Below, piece by piece: positions 24,801 through 30,973 of a stretch of DNA of 64,000 bases. A program made the translations under genes and the position numbers. Positions within the stretch are counted from its first letter, which is position 1; the number at the start of each line of letters is the position of its first letter. Location: assembly GCF_030388665.1 (NCBI RefSeq), contig NZ_CP128846.1, forward strand, positions 1,240,001 through 1,304,000, in the 5' to 3' direction. The stretch comes from Streptomyces flavofungini (GTDB lineage: Bacteria; Actinomycetota; Actinomycetes; Streptomycetales; Streptomycetaceae). Under the pieces are notes generated by a model. The model saw nothing but the letters and a program-made list of their open reading frames with translations, searched no databases and was not told where the DNA came from.

Positions 24801-27800
24801 AACCGCGCGGGTACGTCGATGTCGCGGGGCACGACGAGCAGCGGGCGGTCGGTCTCCTGCCAGGAGCAGTGGGCGCGCAGGGCGGAGTGCCGGGCGATGG
24901 CTCCGCGCCAAGCGTCGAGGAAGGCGCGCGGGTCGAGGTCGCCGCGCAGGACGCACACCAGTTGCTCGGTGTAGGCGTCCGACGCGGGCTCGGCGAGTGC
25001 GTGGTAGAGCATGCCCTGCTGGAGGGCGGACATGGGCCACACGGCGTGCAGCGGGCCGAGGTCGCGCTCCCAGGCGGCGAGCAGTCCCGCGGGCAGACCG
25101 GTGGTGTCGAAGCCGCCCGGGGCGAGGTCGCCCGGGAGCGCCGACTCCTCTGCGGCGGGCAGGAGTTCGGCCTGCGCGGCGAGTCCGGCGACGGTGGGGT
25201 GCTCGAAGAGCTGGCGCGGGGTGATGCGCAGTCCGGCCCTGCGGGCCTTGGCGACCACCTGGATGGACTGGATGGAGTCGCCGCCGAGGGCGAGGAAGTC
25301 GTCGTGCGCGCCGACGCGTTCGAGGCCGAGGACCTGGCACCACACCTCGGCCAGGCGTCGCTCCTCGTCGGTGCGGGGCGCGACGTAGTCCGTGGCGGCC
25401 GTCTCCCAGCGGGGCGCGGGCAGGGCGCGCCGGTCCACCTTGCCGTTGACGGACAGCGGCAGCGCGTCGAGGGTCACGACGGCGGCGGGGACCATGTGCG
25501 CGGGCAGCCGCTCCCCGGCGAAGGCGCGCAGGCCGTCGGTGTCCGCGGGTGCCCCGTCGGCGGTCACGACGTAGGCGGCCAGGCGCAGTTCACCGCCGCC
25601 GGGCCCGGCCACGGCGGCCACCACGGCGTCGGTGACCGCGTCGGCGGACCGGAGCACGGCCTCGATCTCGCCCAGTTCCACCCGGAAGCCGCGGACCTTG
25701 ACCTGCTCGTCCACGCGCCCGTGGAACTCCAGGGCGCCCGCGCCGTCGAACCGCACCAGGTCACCCGTGCGGTACAGGCGCGCGCCCGGCTCGGACGTGA
25801 ACGGGTCGGGCACGAACCGCTCGGCGGTCAGCCCGCCCCGGCCCGCGTACCCACGGGCGACACCCGCCCCGCCGACGTACAACTCCCCCACACCGCCGGA
25901 GACCACCGGGCGCAGCGCCTCGTCGAGGACGTACACGGTGGTGCCGGCGATCGGGGTGCCGATGGGCACGGTGGCGGGGTCGCTGTCGGCGCAGAAGTGG
26001 CCGGTGGCCCAGACGGTGGCCTCGCTCGGGCCGTACTCGTTGACGAGGGCGCAGTCGGGCAGCACGGCGCGGTGCTCGGCGACCAGGTCGGCGGGGCAGG
26101 CCTCGCCCGCCACGACGACGGTGCGCAGCGAACGGCCGGGGCCGCCGGGCCGGTTCAGCAGGGCGCGGTGGAAGGAGGGGACGGTCAGGGTGTGCGTCAG
26201 GGCGTGCCGCTCGACCAGACCGGCGAGTTCGTCGGCGTCCTTGACCTGCTCGGCGTCGGGCACGGCGAGCGTGCCGCCAAGGGTGAGCGTCCAGAAGACG
26301 CCCGCGTAGGCGCTGTCGAAGGAGAAGGACGAAAGGAGCAGGAAGCGGGGCGGGTTCGGCCCGTAGAAGGCGGCGCGCGCGGCGGTGGAGCGGGCCAGGG
26401 TCGCATGGGTGACGGCGACGCCCTTGGGGCGTCCGGTGGAGCCGGAGGTGAAGACGAGGTACGCCAAGTCGTCGGGGTGCGCCGCGTCGAGCCCCGTCCG
26501 GTCGGCGTCGGCCGTCAGGTCGATGCCGTCCAGCTCCAGGACCGGTGTGCCGGTGGGTACGACGTCGTCCGCCAACTCCCGCTGTGCGGCGCCGCGCACG
26601 ACGGCGGCGCAGCCCGCCTCCGCCGCCATCAGGCGCAGCCGCTCGGCCGGGTACGAGGGGTCGAGGGCCAGGAAGGCGCCCCCGGCCCGCAGCACCGCGA
26701 GCATCGCCACGGCGGTCGCCGCGCCGCGCGGCAGGCAGAGCCCCACGACGGACTCCGGGCCGACCCCCGCGTCCCGCAGCCGGGCGCCCACCACGGCCGA
26801 CGCGCGCTCCAACTCGGCGTACGTCCACGACCTTTCGCCGTCGACCAGCGCCACCTCGTCCGGCGTGGTCCGCGCGTGCGCGAGGATCGCCCGGTGCACC
26901 GGCTGCCCGTCGCCCGCCGCCGGTACCCCGGCGCCCGAGCGGCGCGGGCCCGCGCCCGCGGTGGTGCCGAGTGCGGCGACGGTGGTGGCCGGGTCGGTGA
27001 CGGCCTCGGTCACCAGGGCCTCGAAGATCCGGGCGTATCCGGCGACGGTGTCCGCGTCGAGCCGCGCCGGGTCGAAGTGCAGGACGCCGTGCACCTCGCC
27101 GTCGACCTCGCCCGCCTGGAGCCGCAGCGGGAACTGGGCCACCTGCTGGCGCACCGGCACCGGCTCGGTGTCGTAGCCGGAGATGTGGACGGTGCCCAGG
27201 TTGCCGGTGATGGACCGGGTGCCGTAGGAGAGCCGGTCGGACTCGAACTGGAAGCTCACCTGGTACAGCGATTGGCCGGACAGGGCCGAGCCCGGGTTCA
27301 GGCGGCCGAGGACGGTGGGGGTGGGCAGGGCACGGTTGCGGACGGCGTCGACGTGCGCGGCGCGGGTGGCGTCGAGCACGGTGGTGAAGTCGGCTTCCGG
27401 ACTGATCCGGGTGCGCAGGAGCAGCGAGTTGGTGAAGTGGCCGACGGTCCGCTTGACGGAGGTCTTGCGGCCCTCCACCGGGAAGCCGACGACGAGGTCG
27501 TCGGCGCCGGTGAGCTTGTGCAGGAGCACGTTGAAGGCGGCGAGCAGCACGGTGGCGGTGGTGCTGCGGCTGGATCCGGCCAGCGCCCGGACCCGCTCGA
27601 CGGTCGCGGTGTCGAGGCGGAACGGGACGTGGGCGGGGGCGTCGGGGTCGGCGACCGGGCGGGGCGCGGTCATGCCGGGCAGGTCGAGGGCGAAGCGGCA
27701 GCCTTCGAGCTGTCGCGCCCAGTGGTCGCTCAGCGCCTCGGCGCGCGGTCCGGCGAGGAAGGCGCGTTCGGCGGCGACGTGACGCGCGTAGGAGGTGTCG

Positions 27801-28345
27801 GGTTCCGCGGGCAGTCCCGGGGTGCCCTCGACCTCGGCCCGGTAGGCGGTGAGCAGGTCCTCCAGGGTGATGAACAGGGAGCTCATGTCACCGGCGACGT
27901 GGTGCAGCACGAGGTGCACGGTGGTGGCGGCGGTGTCCTGGTAGACGAAGAGGCGGGCGGGCGCCTCGTGGCCGAGGGCGAAGGGGCGCTCGTAGTCGCG
28001 GGTCGCGAGGATCCGCAGCTCGTCGGCGTCGATGCCCGGCGTGTCGCGGACGGTGAAGGGGGCATCGGCGGCGTATCTGCGCTGCACATAGCCCTCGGCC
28101 CCGGGGGCGACGGTGCTGGTGAGCACCGGGTGGCGGGCGCAGACGGCGTCCCAGGCGCGGCTCAGCGGCGCGGTGTGCAGGCGTTCGGTGATGCGTACGG
28201 TTCCGGCCACGTGGTACGACGGCGAATCGGGCGCGAGTTCCTGAAGGAAGAACAGGGACGCCTGTCCGACCGAGAGCGGAACGTCAAGATCCGCCTCTGG
28301 TCTTCTTTCGGCCTGGCCGTGATTTCCCCCGTGCACGACATCCAC
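18893..28345 (-). CDS. NRPS, two modules plus terminal C (C-A-T-C-A-T-E-C)
   Basis: The 3150 residues contain C1 (H-H-V-A-G-D-M near 148), A1 (near 628), T1 (G-G-D-S-I-Q near 1020), C2 (N-H-H-I-L-I-D-G near 1233), A2 (near 1707), T2 (G-G-D-S-I-L near 2098), E (A-H-H-L-V-M-D-A-V-S-W near 2332 and N-F-N-Y-L-G-R) and C3 (N-H-H-V-L-F-D-G near 2828), then stop. C1 has no upstream module and should accept the fatty acyl starter. E makes residue 2 D-configured; C3 would pass the chain to the next protein. My pocket readings are D-S-A-T-V-A-E-V-W-K (faintly tyrosine-like) and D-V-E-F-V-G-A-I-T-K (E239 seen in some basic-residue domains). I chose GTG 28345, with GGGGAGGG upstream, over GTG 28372, which has none. 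Low-complexity Gly/Ala/Ser inserts interrupt E and C3. Confidence 0.93.
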   Translation of the reverse strand: MDVVHGGNHGQAERRPEADLDVPLSVGQASLFFLQELAPDSPSYHVAGTVRITERLHTAPLSRAWDAVCARHPVLTSTVAPGAEGYVQRRYAADAPFTVRDTPGIDADELRILATRDYERPFALGHEAPARLFVYQDTAATTVHLVLHHVAGDMSSLFITLEDLLTAYRAEVEGTPGLPAEPDTSYARHVAAERAFLAGPRAEALSDHWARQLEGCRFALDLPGMTAPRPVADPDAPAHVPFRLDTATVERVRALAGSSRSTTATVLLAAFNVLLHKLTGADDLVVGFPVEGRKTSVKRTVGHFTNSLLLRTRISPEADFTTVLDATRAAHVDAVRNRALPTPTVLGRLNPGSALSGQSLYQVSFQFESDRLSYGTRSITGNLGTVHISGYDTEPVPVRQQVAQFPLRLQAGEVDGEVHGVLHFDPARLDADTVAGYARIFEALVTEAVTDPATTVAALGTTAGAGPRRSGAGVPAAGDGQPVHRAILAHARTTPDEVALVDGERSWTYAELERASAVVGARLRDAGVGPESVVGLCLPRGAATAVAMLAVLRAGGAFLALDPSYPAERLRLMAAEAGCAAVVRGAAQRELADDVVPTGTPVLELDGIDLTADADRTGLDAAHPDDLAYLVFTSGSTGRPKGVAVTHATLARSTAARAAFYGPNPPRFLLLSSFSFDSAYAGVFWTLTLGGTLAVPDAEQVKDADELAGLVERHALTHTLTVPSFHRALLNRPGGPGRSLRTVVVAGEACPADLVAEHRAVLPDCALVNEYGPSEATVWATGHFCADSDPATVPIGTPIAGTTVYVLDEALRPVVSGGVGELYVGGAGVARGYAGRGGLTAERFVPDPFTSEPGARLYRTGDLVRFDGAGALEFHGRVDEQVKVRGFRVELGEIEAVLRSADAVTDAVVAAVAGPGGGELRLAAYVVTADGAPADTDGLRAFAGERLPAHMVPAAVVTLDALPLSVNGKVDRRALPAPRWETAATDYVAPRTDEERRLAEVWCQVLGLERVGAHDDFLALGGDSIQSIQVVAKARRAGLRITPRQLFEHPTVAGLAAQAELLPAAEESALPGDLAPGGFDTTGLPAGLLAAWERDLGPLHAVWPMSALQQGMLYHALAEPASDAYTEQLVCVLRGDLDPRAFLDAWRGAIARHSALRAHCSWQETDRPLLVVPRDIDVPARFEDWTATADGTRNPEERLDDFLARDRAEGFDLSGGPLVRLALLRTGATEWTFVWTNHHILIDGWSLPVVAGDAFTLYPALRAGTDIELVPAPDYGTFVRWNEHRDRTEDEAFWRKQLTGFTAPALLAPGRAQAGHHRTGTHEPALRMPDERARALRETARDRGVTLAALVHAAWSLVVARRTGARDLAVGSVLSGRPAEIDGIERTVGLFINTLPLRVRIADDLRADQWLGAVHQGLQELTDHQHAPLADVTSWAGAPAGAPLFDSIVVVENYPFDGFGTEGFTLESGRLLERTTYPVSVQVMPGEHLELRLSVDAAAYDADTARRLLDDLDRALDALTGDPSVTLGELGTSDNEALLAWSGAGVPAAADAGLVAEAVVAHARRQPDDVALVDGERSWTYGELERASAAVAVRLRAAGVGPDDVVGLCLPRGTLMAVAMLAVARAGGGWLALDPSYPAERLRLMAEDAGCAAVVRGAAQKDVVDGLLPDGTPLLNIDGIDLTADADRTGLDAAHADDLAYLVFTSGSTGRPKGVAVTHGQLAAHLAQIGGAFGLGPADRVLVFGSFSFDVSTEQLFAPLTCGGAAVLRPDGLLATDELLAFLAEHGVTVFNPPTGLWRQLATALADGAAVPAALAVRLTVVGGDAMPAAETGIWRRTVGGRVINAYGPTETVITATVHEVGVHGATGTVPLGRPLPGRTVYVLDEALRPVVSGGVGELYVGGAGVARGYAGRGGLTAERFVPDPFTSEPGARLYRTGDLVRFDGAGALEFHGRVDEQVKVRGFRVELGEIEAVVRDAAGVADAAVAAVASAGGGEPRLVAYVVARAGAACEPGTVRAFAGERLPAHMVPAAVVVLDELPLSANGKVDRRALPVPTWEADDQGYVAPRTEVERRLAEVWAQVLGVDRVGVHDGYLALGGDSILSIQVVARARRAGIQLTPRQMFQYPTIADLAPHVITGAGTGARAQSDSTDALSPIQRWFHELDLATPAHWNMGLLLGLRTRVSPDELGAALNAVAEAHEALRTRFVDGAMDGDGSGDGGGEPEGRADGGRGVRAVVDPKVDVPVEYSRLSADSWDAAGARGAAGSGASAASPVPAASAAVSASAASADDWLRAVADELNTRIDPARGPLLRAHLVDLGPDEPQRLLLTAHHLVMDAVSWRIVLEDLEFALDAVRAGEPPALQPEGTTHRQWTAELRRRALDPQVLDRVRADLDEIAALAGPQAEALAPGTEGAARRARRALTAEDTERLQETLVRRLGGTLEEGLITATARALARVDALPSVVVELESHGREDLHPDLDLSRTVGWFTTLAPFPVATADDDPLGTLWDVRARLRDLVHRGIDHGVVRYLAHDEDLTRRFAELPAPHVNFNYLGRVSSSAYPSAALELLAPGFGQVRDPHGTRPAAVVVESLVTDGRLAVEVEHTGQAAADALADAVLDELRALTAEPDAPVLAAGLRHGTAPVAAVRDWAARRGGLTAVWPLTPTQEGMVFRSLAEDGAAGSGVYVEQLVCVLEGDLDQEAFARAWQAAVDRHAVLRGVPVWQDVPRPLLVVPATCELPVTFLDFTPGGAEARTGGDTRAGGDGRAGGGAGGPTGAAATTAADNADARLDAYVRQDRHTGFDLREGPLARLAVARLAADRWAFVWTNHHVLFDGWSLPILLGEVLEHYAAHGRGETPRFAPAPDFGTFARWAARQDPDASREFWTRGLAGCAPVPLAPAADRPAVHRDHEVALPAPVTGRLRDTAGRLGVTLGGMVHAAWALTLAAETGTDDVVFGSVGSGRPADLPDVDRTVGMFINTVPLRTRLPAALPVGTWARDVQQALHQAQEHIHTPLARIAVWSGRTSSAGLFDTSVIVANFPFADLGTGLPGLSVTRSEALEQTELPVTVSAAPEGDRLVIALNHDTVRVPTERAAALADQLCRALTALADNAATVGEVRTALAERARGERAAGRARRAARLGPGARTRA
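22424..22709. repeat. Long near-identical repeat, copy in second A domain
   Basis: This 286-base segment covers the end of the large A subdomain and the start of the C-terminal subdomain, just after the specificity pocket. It matches 25655-25940 with only two differences that I could find. Confidence 0.85.
25655..25940. repeat. Long near-identical repeat, copy in first A domain
   Basis: This is the partner of 22424-22709, in the same orientation and about 3.2 kb away. The pocket-forming DNA that follows on the plus strand differs clearly between copies, so similarity stops at the specificity region. This fits duplication or gene conversion of A domains. Confidence 0.85.
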
Positions 28346-28365
28346 TGCGACGCCCTCCCCGTGAG

Positions 28366-28384
28366 CTGTCACAAAAAATGACAG
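28366..28384. promoter_or_regulatory. Inverted repeat CTGTCA-(7)-TGACAG
   Basis: Six-base arms at 28366-28371 and 28379-28384 are separated by an A-rich 7-base spacer, in the leader of the NRPS operon. The core TGTCACA is shared with the palindrome at 28397 and with a site at 28442, suggesting several sites for one regulator. Confidence 0.5.
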
Positions 28385-28396
28385 AGCCCGTCAAAC

Positions 28397-28417
28397 GTGT
28401 GACAGGGCCTGTCACAC
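28397..28417. promoter_or_regulatory. Perfect palindromic operator upstream of NRPS operon
   Basis: Two 10-base arms, GTGTGACAGG and CCTGTCACAC, flank a single G. The palindrome begins just downstream of the -10 box of the proposed promoter (28426-28454), where a bound repressor would block initiation. The divergent XRE/TPR regulator at 28702 is the obvious candidate to bind it. Half-sites of the same word lie at 28442 and 28590. Confidence 0.65.
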
Positions 28418-28425
28418 GAGTCACA

Positions 28426-28454
28426 ACACTAGACACGGCCCTGTCACACTTCAA
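28426..28454 (-). promoter_or_regulatory. Sigma-70-type promoter for the NRPS operon
   Basis: On the minus strand TTGAAG (28454-28449) and TAGTGT (28431-28426) are separated by exactly 17 bases. The spacer itself contains the operator half-site TGTGACAGGGCC. Predicted transcription starts near 28419, giving a leader of roughly 75 bases before the GTG at 28345. Confidence 0.55.
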
Positions 28455-28701
28455 GCCAAAAATTGCACGCACTCTGCGGTAGGGCGTTGACCTGCAATGG
28501 TGTTAAAAAGTCGCCAAGTTCGCGGCATGCCTGCGTACCGGTTCGACAGCCCTACCCCCTTCGCCCTACTCTGCCGCCGTAATAGCCGGTGACAGTGCCG
28601 CATGTTCCTTGCGGCCCTTGACCAAGAGCGGTGCCACGCGGCGTGCCCGGCGGCATCCGCTTGTCGCCTCCCGGCAAGCCGGGGCGATCCTGAGGACGAA
28701 G

Positions 28702-29991
28702 ATGATCGAACAGCCCGCGTTCGGACGCAGACTGCGGATGCTGCGCGTGCAGCGGGGCCTGTCCCAGACCGAACTGGCGGGCGACGAGGTGTCGGCCAGC
28801 TATGTCTCCCGGGTGGAGAGCGGTCGGCGCTCGCCGAACGAACTCATCGCCGCCTTCTTCGCGCGCCGGCTCGACGTCCCCCTGGAAGCCCTGACCAACC
28901 CCGCTTCCCAGGAAGAGGGCGAGCACCGCAGCCGACGGCTCGACATCGCGGGCAAGCTCCTCGAAGCCCGCGCCCTGCGCAAGGACGGCGAGCTCACCGT
29001 CGCCGCCGAGCTGCTCCGCGGCATCGGCGCGGCGGCCACCGGGCACGCCGAGGAGGACGTGCTCTGGGAGGCCACGTGGGAGCTCGCCGACGTCCTGCGC
29101 GAGCTGGGCGACACCACCGCCGAGCACCGCGTCCTCGCCGACCTCGCCGACACCGCCCTGTCCCAGGAGACGCCCCGGCTCGCCGCGCGCGTCGCCACCG
29201 CGCTCTCGGACAACCTGCGCCGCCAGGGCCGCCTCGGCGAGGCCGTCCGCACCGCCGAGCACGCCGTGTCGGTCACCGTGGCCCTGCCGCCCACCGCCCA
29301 CGAGCGGGTCGGCGCGATGCTCGCGCTGATCAACTCCTACATCGACAGCGGTGAGCTGGAGAACGCGGCCGGTCTCGCCGACACCCTCCAGGAGACGGCC
29401 GAGGACATCCCCTCCCGGCAGCTGCGCGGCCAGGTCTACTGGGCCGCGGGCAGCGCCCGCTTCCTGTGCGGGCGCCCCGAGGACGGCGTCGACCTGCACG
29501 AACGCGCCTTCGCCTGTCTGCGCCCCGATGTGAACCTGGGAGCCTGGGCACGGCTGTGCCGGGCGTCCGCCGCGCTCCGCCTGGAGCACGACCTCTCCCT
29601 GGACGCCACCGGCCACGCGGCGCGGCTGCTCGCCCGCGCCCGTCAGGCCCTCGAACTCGTCGGCCGCGACGACGACATGGCCGAGCTGATGCTGGCCGAG
29701 GCACACCTGGCGCTGCGCCAGGGCGAGCCGGAGCGGGTCCTCGAGCTCACCACCAAGGTGTGCGACGGCGGCGCCGGGCTGCCGCTGGCCGGGCTCGGGC
29801 AGTGCCAGCTGCTCGCGGCCCGCGCGCACGCCCTGGCGGGGAACGCGGCGGCGGCCAGGGACAGCTACCGCCTCGCGGCCGAGACGCTCGACCGGGCGGG
29901 GGCGTACCGCAAGTCGTCCGAGGCCTGGCGGCAGTTGAGCGAAATGCTCGCGGCCGGCCCCGGGGATGGGCCGGCCGCGGCCACCGACTGA
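28702..29991 (+). CDS. XRE-family regulator with TPR-like domain
   Basis: The 429-residue protein has an N-terminal helix-turn-helix (residues about 5-62, with R-G-L-S-Q-T-E-L-A and S-Y-V-S-R-V-E-S-G-R-R) followed by an all-helical region of TPR-like repeats (about 80-420). This architecture is common in actinomycete regulators that respond to a ligand or peptide through the repeat domain. I use ATG 28702, preceded by TGAGGACG; a longer start at 28609 lacks a good ribosome site. It is transcribed divergently from the NRPS operon across a 356-base region holding TGTCACA-type inverted repeats, and a TGACAG half-site lies in its own leader (28590), so auto-control is possible. Probably it is the cluster's pathway-specific regulator; activator or repressor is not decided by sequence. 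Confidence 0.87.
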   Translation: MIEQPAFGRRLRMLRVQRGLSQTELAGDEVSASYVSRVESGRRSPNELIAAFFARRLDVPLEALTNPASQEEGEHRSRRLDIAGKLLEARALRKDGELTVAAELLRGIGAAATGHAEEDVLWEATWELADVLRELGDTTAEHRVLADLADTALSQETPRLAARVATALSDNLRRQGRLGEAVRTAEHAVSVTVALPPTAHERVGAMLALINSYIDSGELENAAGLADTLQETAEDIPSRQLRGQVYWAAGSARFLCGRPEDGVDLHERAFACLRPDVNLGAWARLCRASAALRLEHDLSLDATGHAARLLARARQALELVGRDDDMAELMLAEAHLALRQGEPERVLELTTKVCDGGAGLPLAGLGQCQLLAARAHALAGNAAAARDSYRLAAETLDRAGAYRKSSEAWRQLSEMLAAGPGDGPAAATD

Positions 29992-30148
29992 CGGAACCGG
30001 AGTGCCAGGGGGTTGTCGTCCGTATCCGGTCAGCCGGAGTTCAAGCACCCGCGGTGCGCCCGCCGGGCCCCGGTGGGCCTCGGTGTGCCGGGCAGGGTGA
30101 CAGGCGCCGGCCGGACCGCAGCGGGTCTCGGCGGGCCCCTCACGGGTG

Positions 30149-30889
30149 TCAGTAGGAGTGCGCCTCGTGGAACGTCGGGTTGAACGTCCAGGTGTGCAGG
30201 GCGGTCACGGGCCCGGCGGCCGCGACGGCGGCCACGGTGCCCCGCCCGCTGGGCAGGTCACGGACCTGTACCTCGGTCATGCCGGAGCCCTCGGGCTGCG
30301 GCACCGCCACCACGCCCGCGCCGTCCTCGACGAGCACGTCCACCTCGTCCGGCGGCACCCTGAGGCCGTAGCCCGCCGCCCGCAGCACCGCCTCCTTGCG
30401 GGTCCACAGGCTCAGGAAGAACATCTGCCGGGCGTCCGGGGACAGCCTGCGCAGCAGCCGCTGCTCCCACTCCGTCAGGGCCAGGTGCAGGTTCTCGCCG
30501 TAGGCCACGTCGCCGTCCTGGATGTCGACGCCGACTTCGCTGATCAGTGAGACGGCGACGAGCTGCTGGTCGCCGACGTACGCGGAGCTGAAGCACACCT
30601 CGTGGTCGACGAGGGCGAGCCGGCCGTGCTCCGTACGGCAGAACTCCACGCTCTTGGGGCCCCGCCCGAGCACCCAGCCGAGGACCCTGCGGGTCGTGGC
30701 CCTGGCGCTGAGGAAGGCCCAGCCGTCGCCGGAGCGGCCGAACGCCTCGGCGGTGGCGCGCTCCGCGTCCGTGACCAGTTCCAGCGCCTGAGCGATGATC
30801 TGACGCGCGGGCTCCAGGCTGACCCGGAACACATGGAGTTCGCCCGACCGCACGACCAGACCCGAGGGAACCGCGGCCCACCCACCCAT
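30149..30889 (-). CDS. Sfp-type 4'-phosphopantetheinyl transferase
   Basis: The 246-residue protein has the two key motifs of the Sfp group: V-G-V-D-I-Q-D, with the magnesium-binding Asp (the usual Glu is Gln), and W-T-R-K-E-A-V-L-R-A-A-G. It transfers phosphopantetheine from CoA to the serine of carrier domains, turning NRPS, PKS and stand-alone carriers into the active form. The block before GVD reads F-S-S-A-Y-V-G-D rather than S-H-S. ATG 30889 is preceded by AAGGAGA. It converges with the XRE gene. Its place between the NRPS operon and the lipid cassette suits a role activating the five T domains and the free carrier at 38067. Length and motifs look functional, unlike the relic at 678. 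Confidence 0.88.
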   Translation of the reverse strand: MGGWAAVPSGLVVRSGELHVFRVSLEPARQIIAQALELVTDAERATAEAFGRSGDGWAFLSARATTRRVLGWVLGRGPKSVEFCRTEHGRLALVDHEVCFSSAYVGDQQLVAVSLISEVGVDIQDGDVAYGENLHLALTEWEQRLLRRLSPDARQMFFLSLWTRKEAVLRAAGYGLRVPPDEVDVLVEDGAGVVAVPQPEGSGMTEVQVRDLPSGRGTVAAVAAAGPVTALHTWTFNPTFHEAHSY

Positions 30890-30973
30890 CTCACAGATCT
30901 CCTTAGTTCGCTGGCCGCCGGGCACACGGAGGGAGGGACCGGGCAGGGCCCGGCCCTCCCTCGCGCGGGCCGG

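Noticed and set aside
28398..28416. CRP-like site (TGTGA … TCACA) in the NRPS operator
   Set aside because: The spacing between half-sites is 9, not 6 bases, and the longer palindrome extends beyond the CRP core; an XRE-type site is the better reading.
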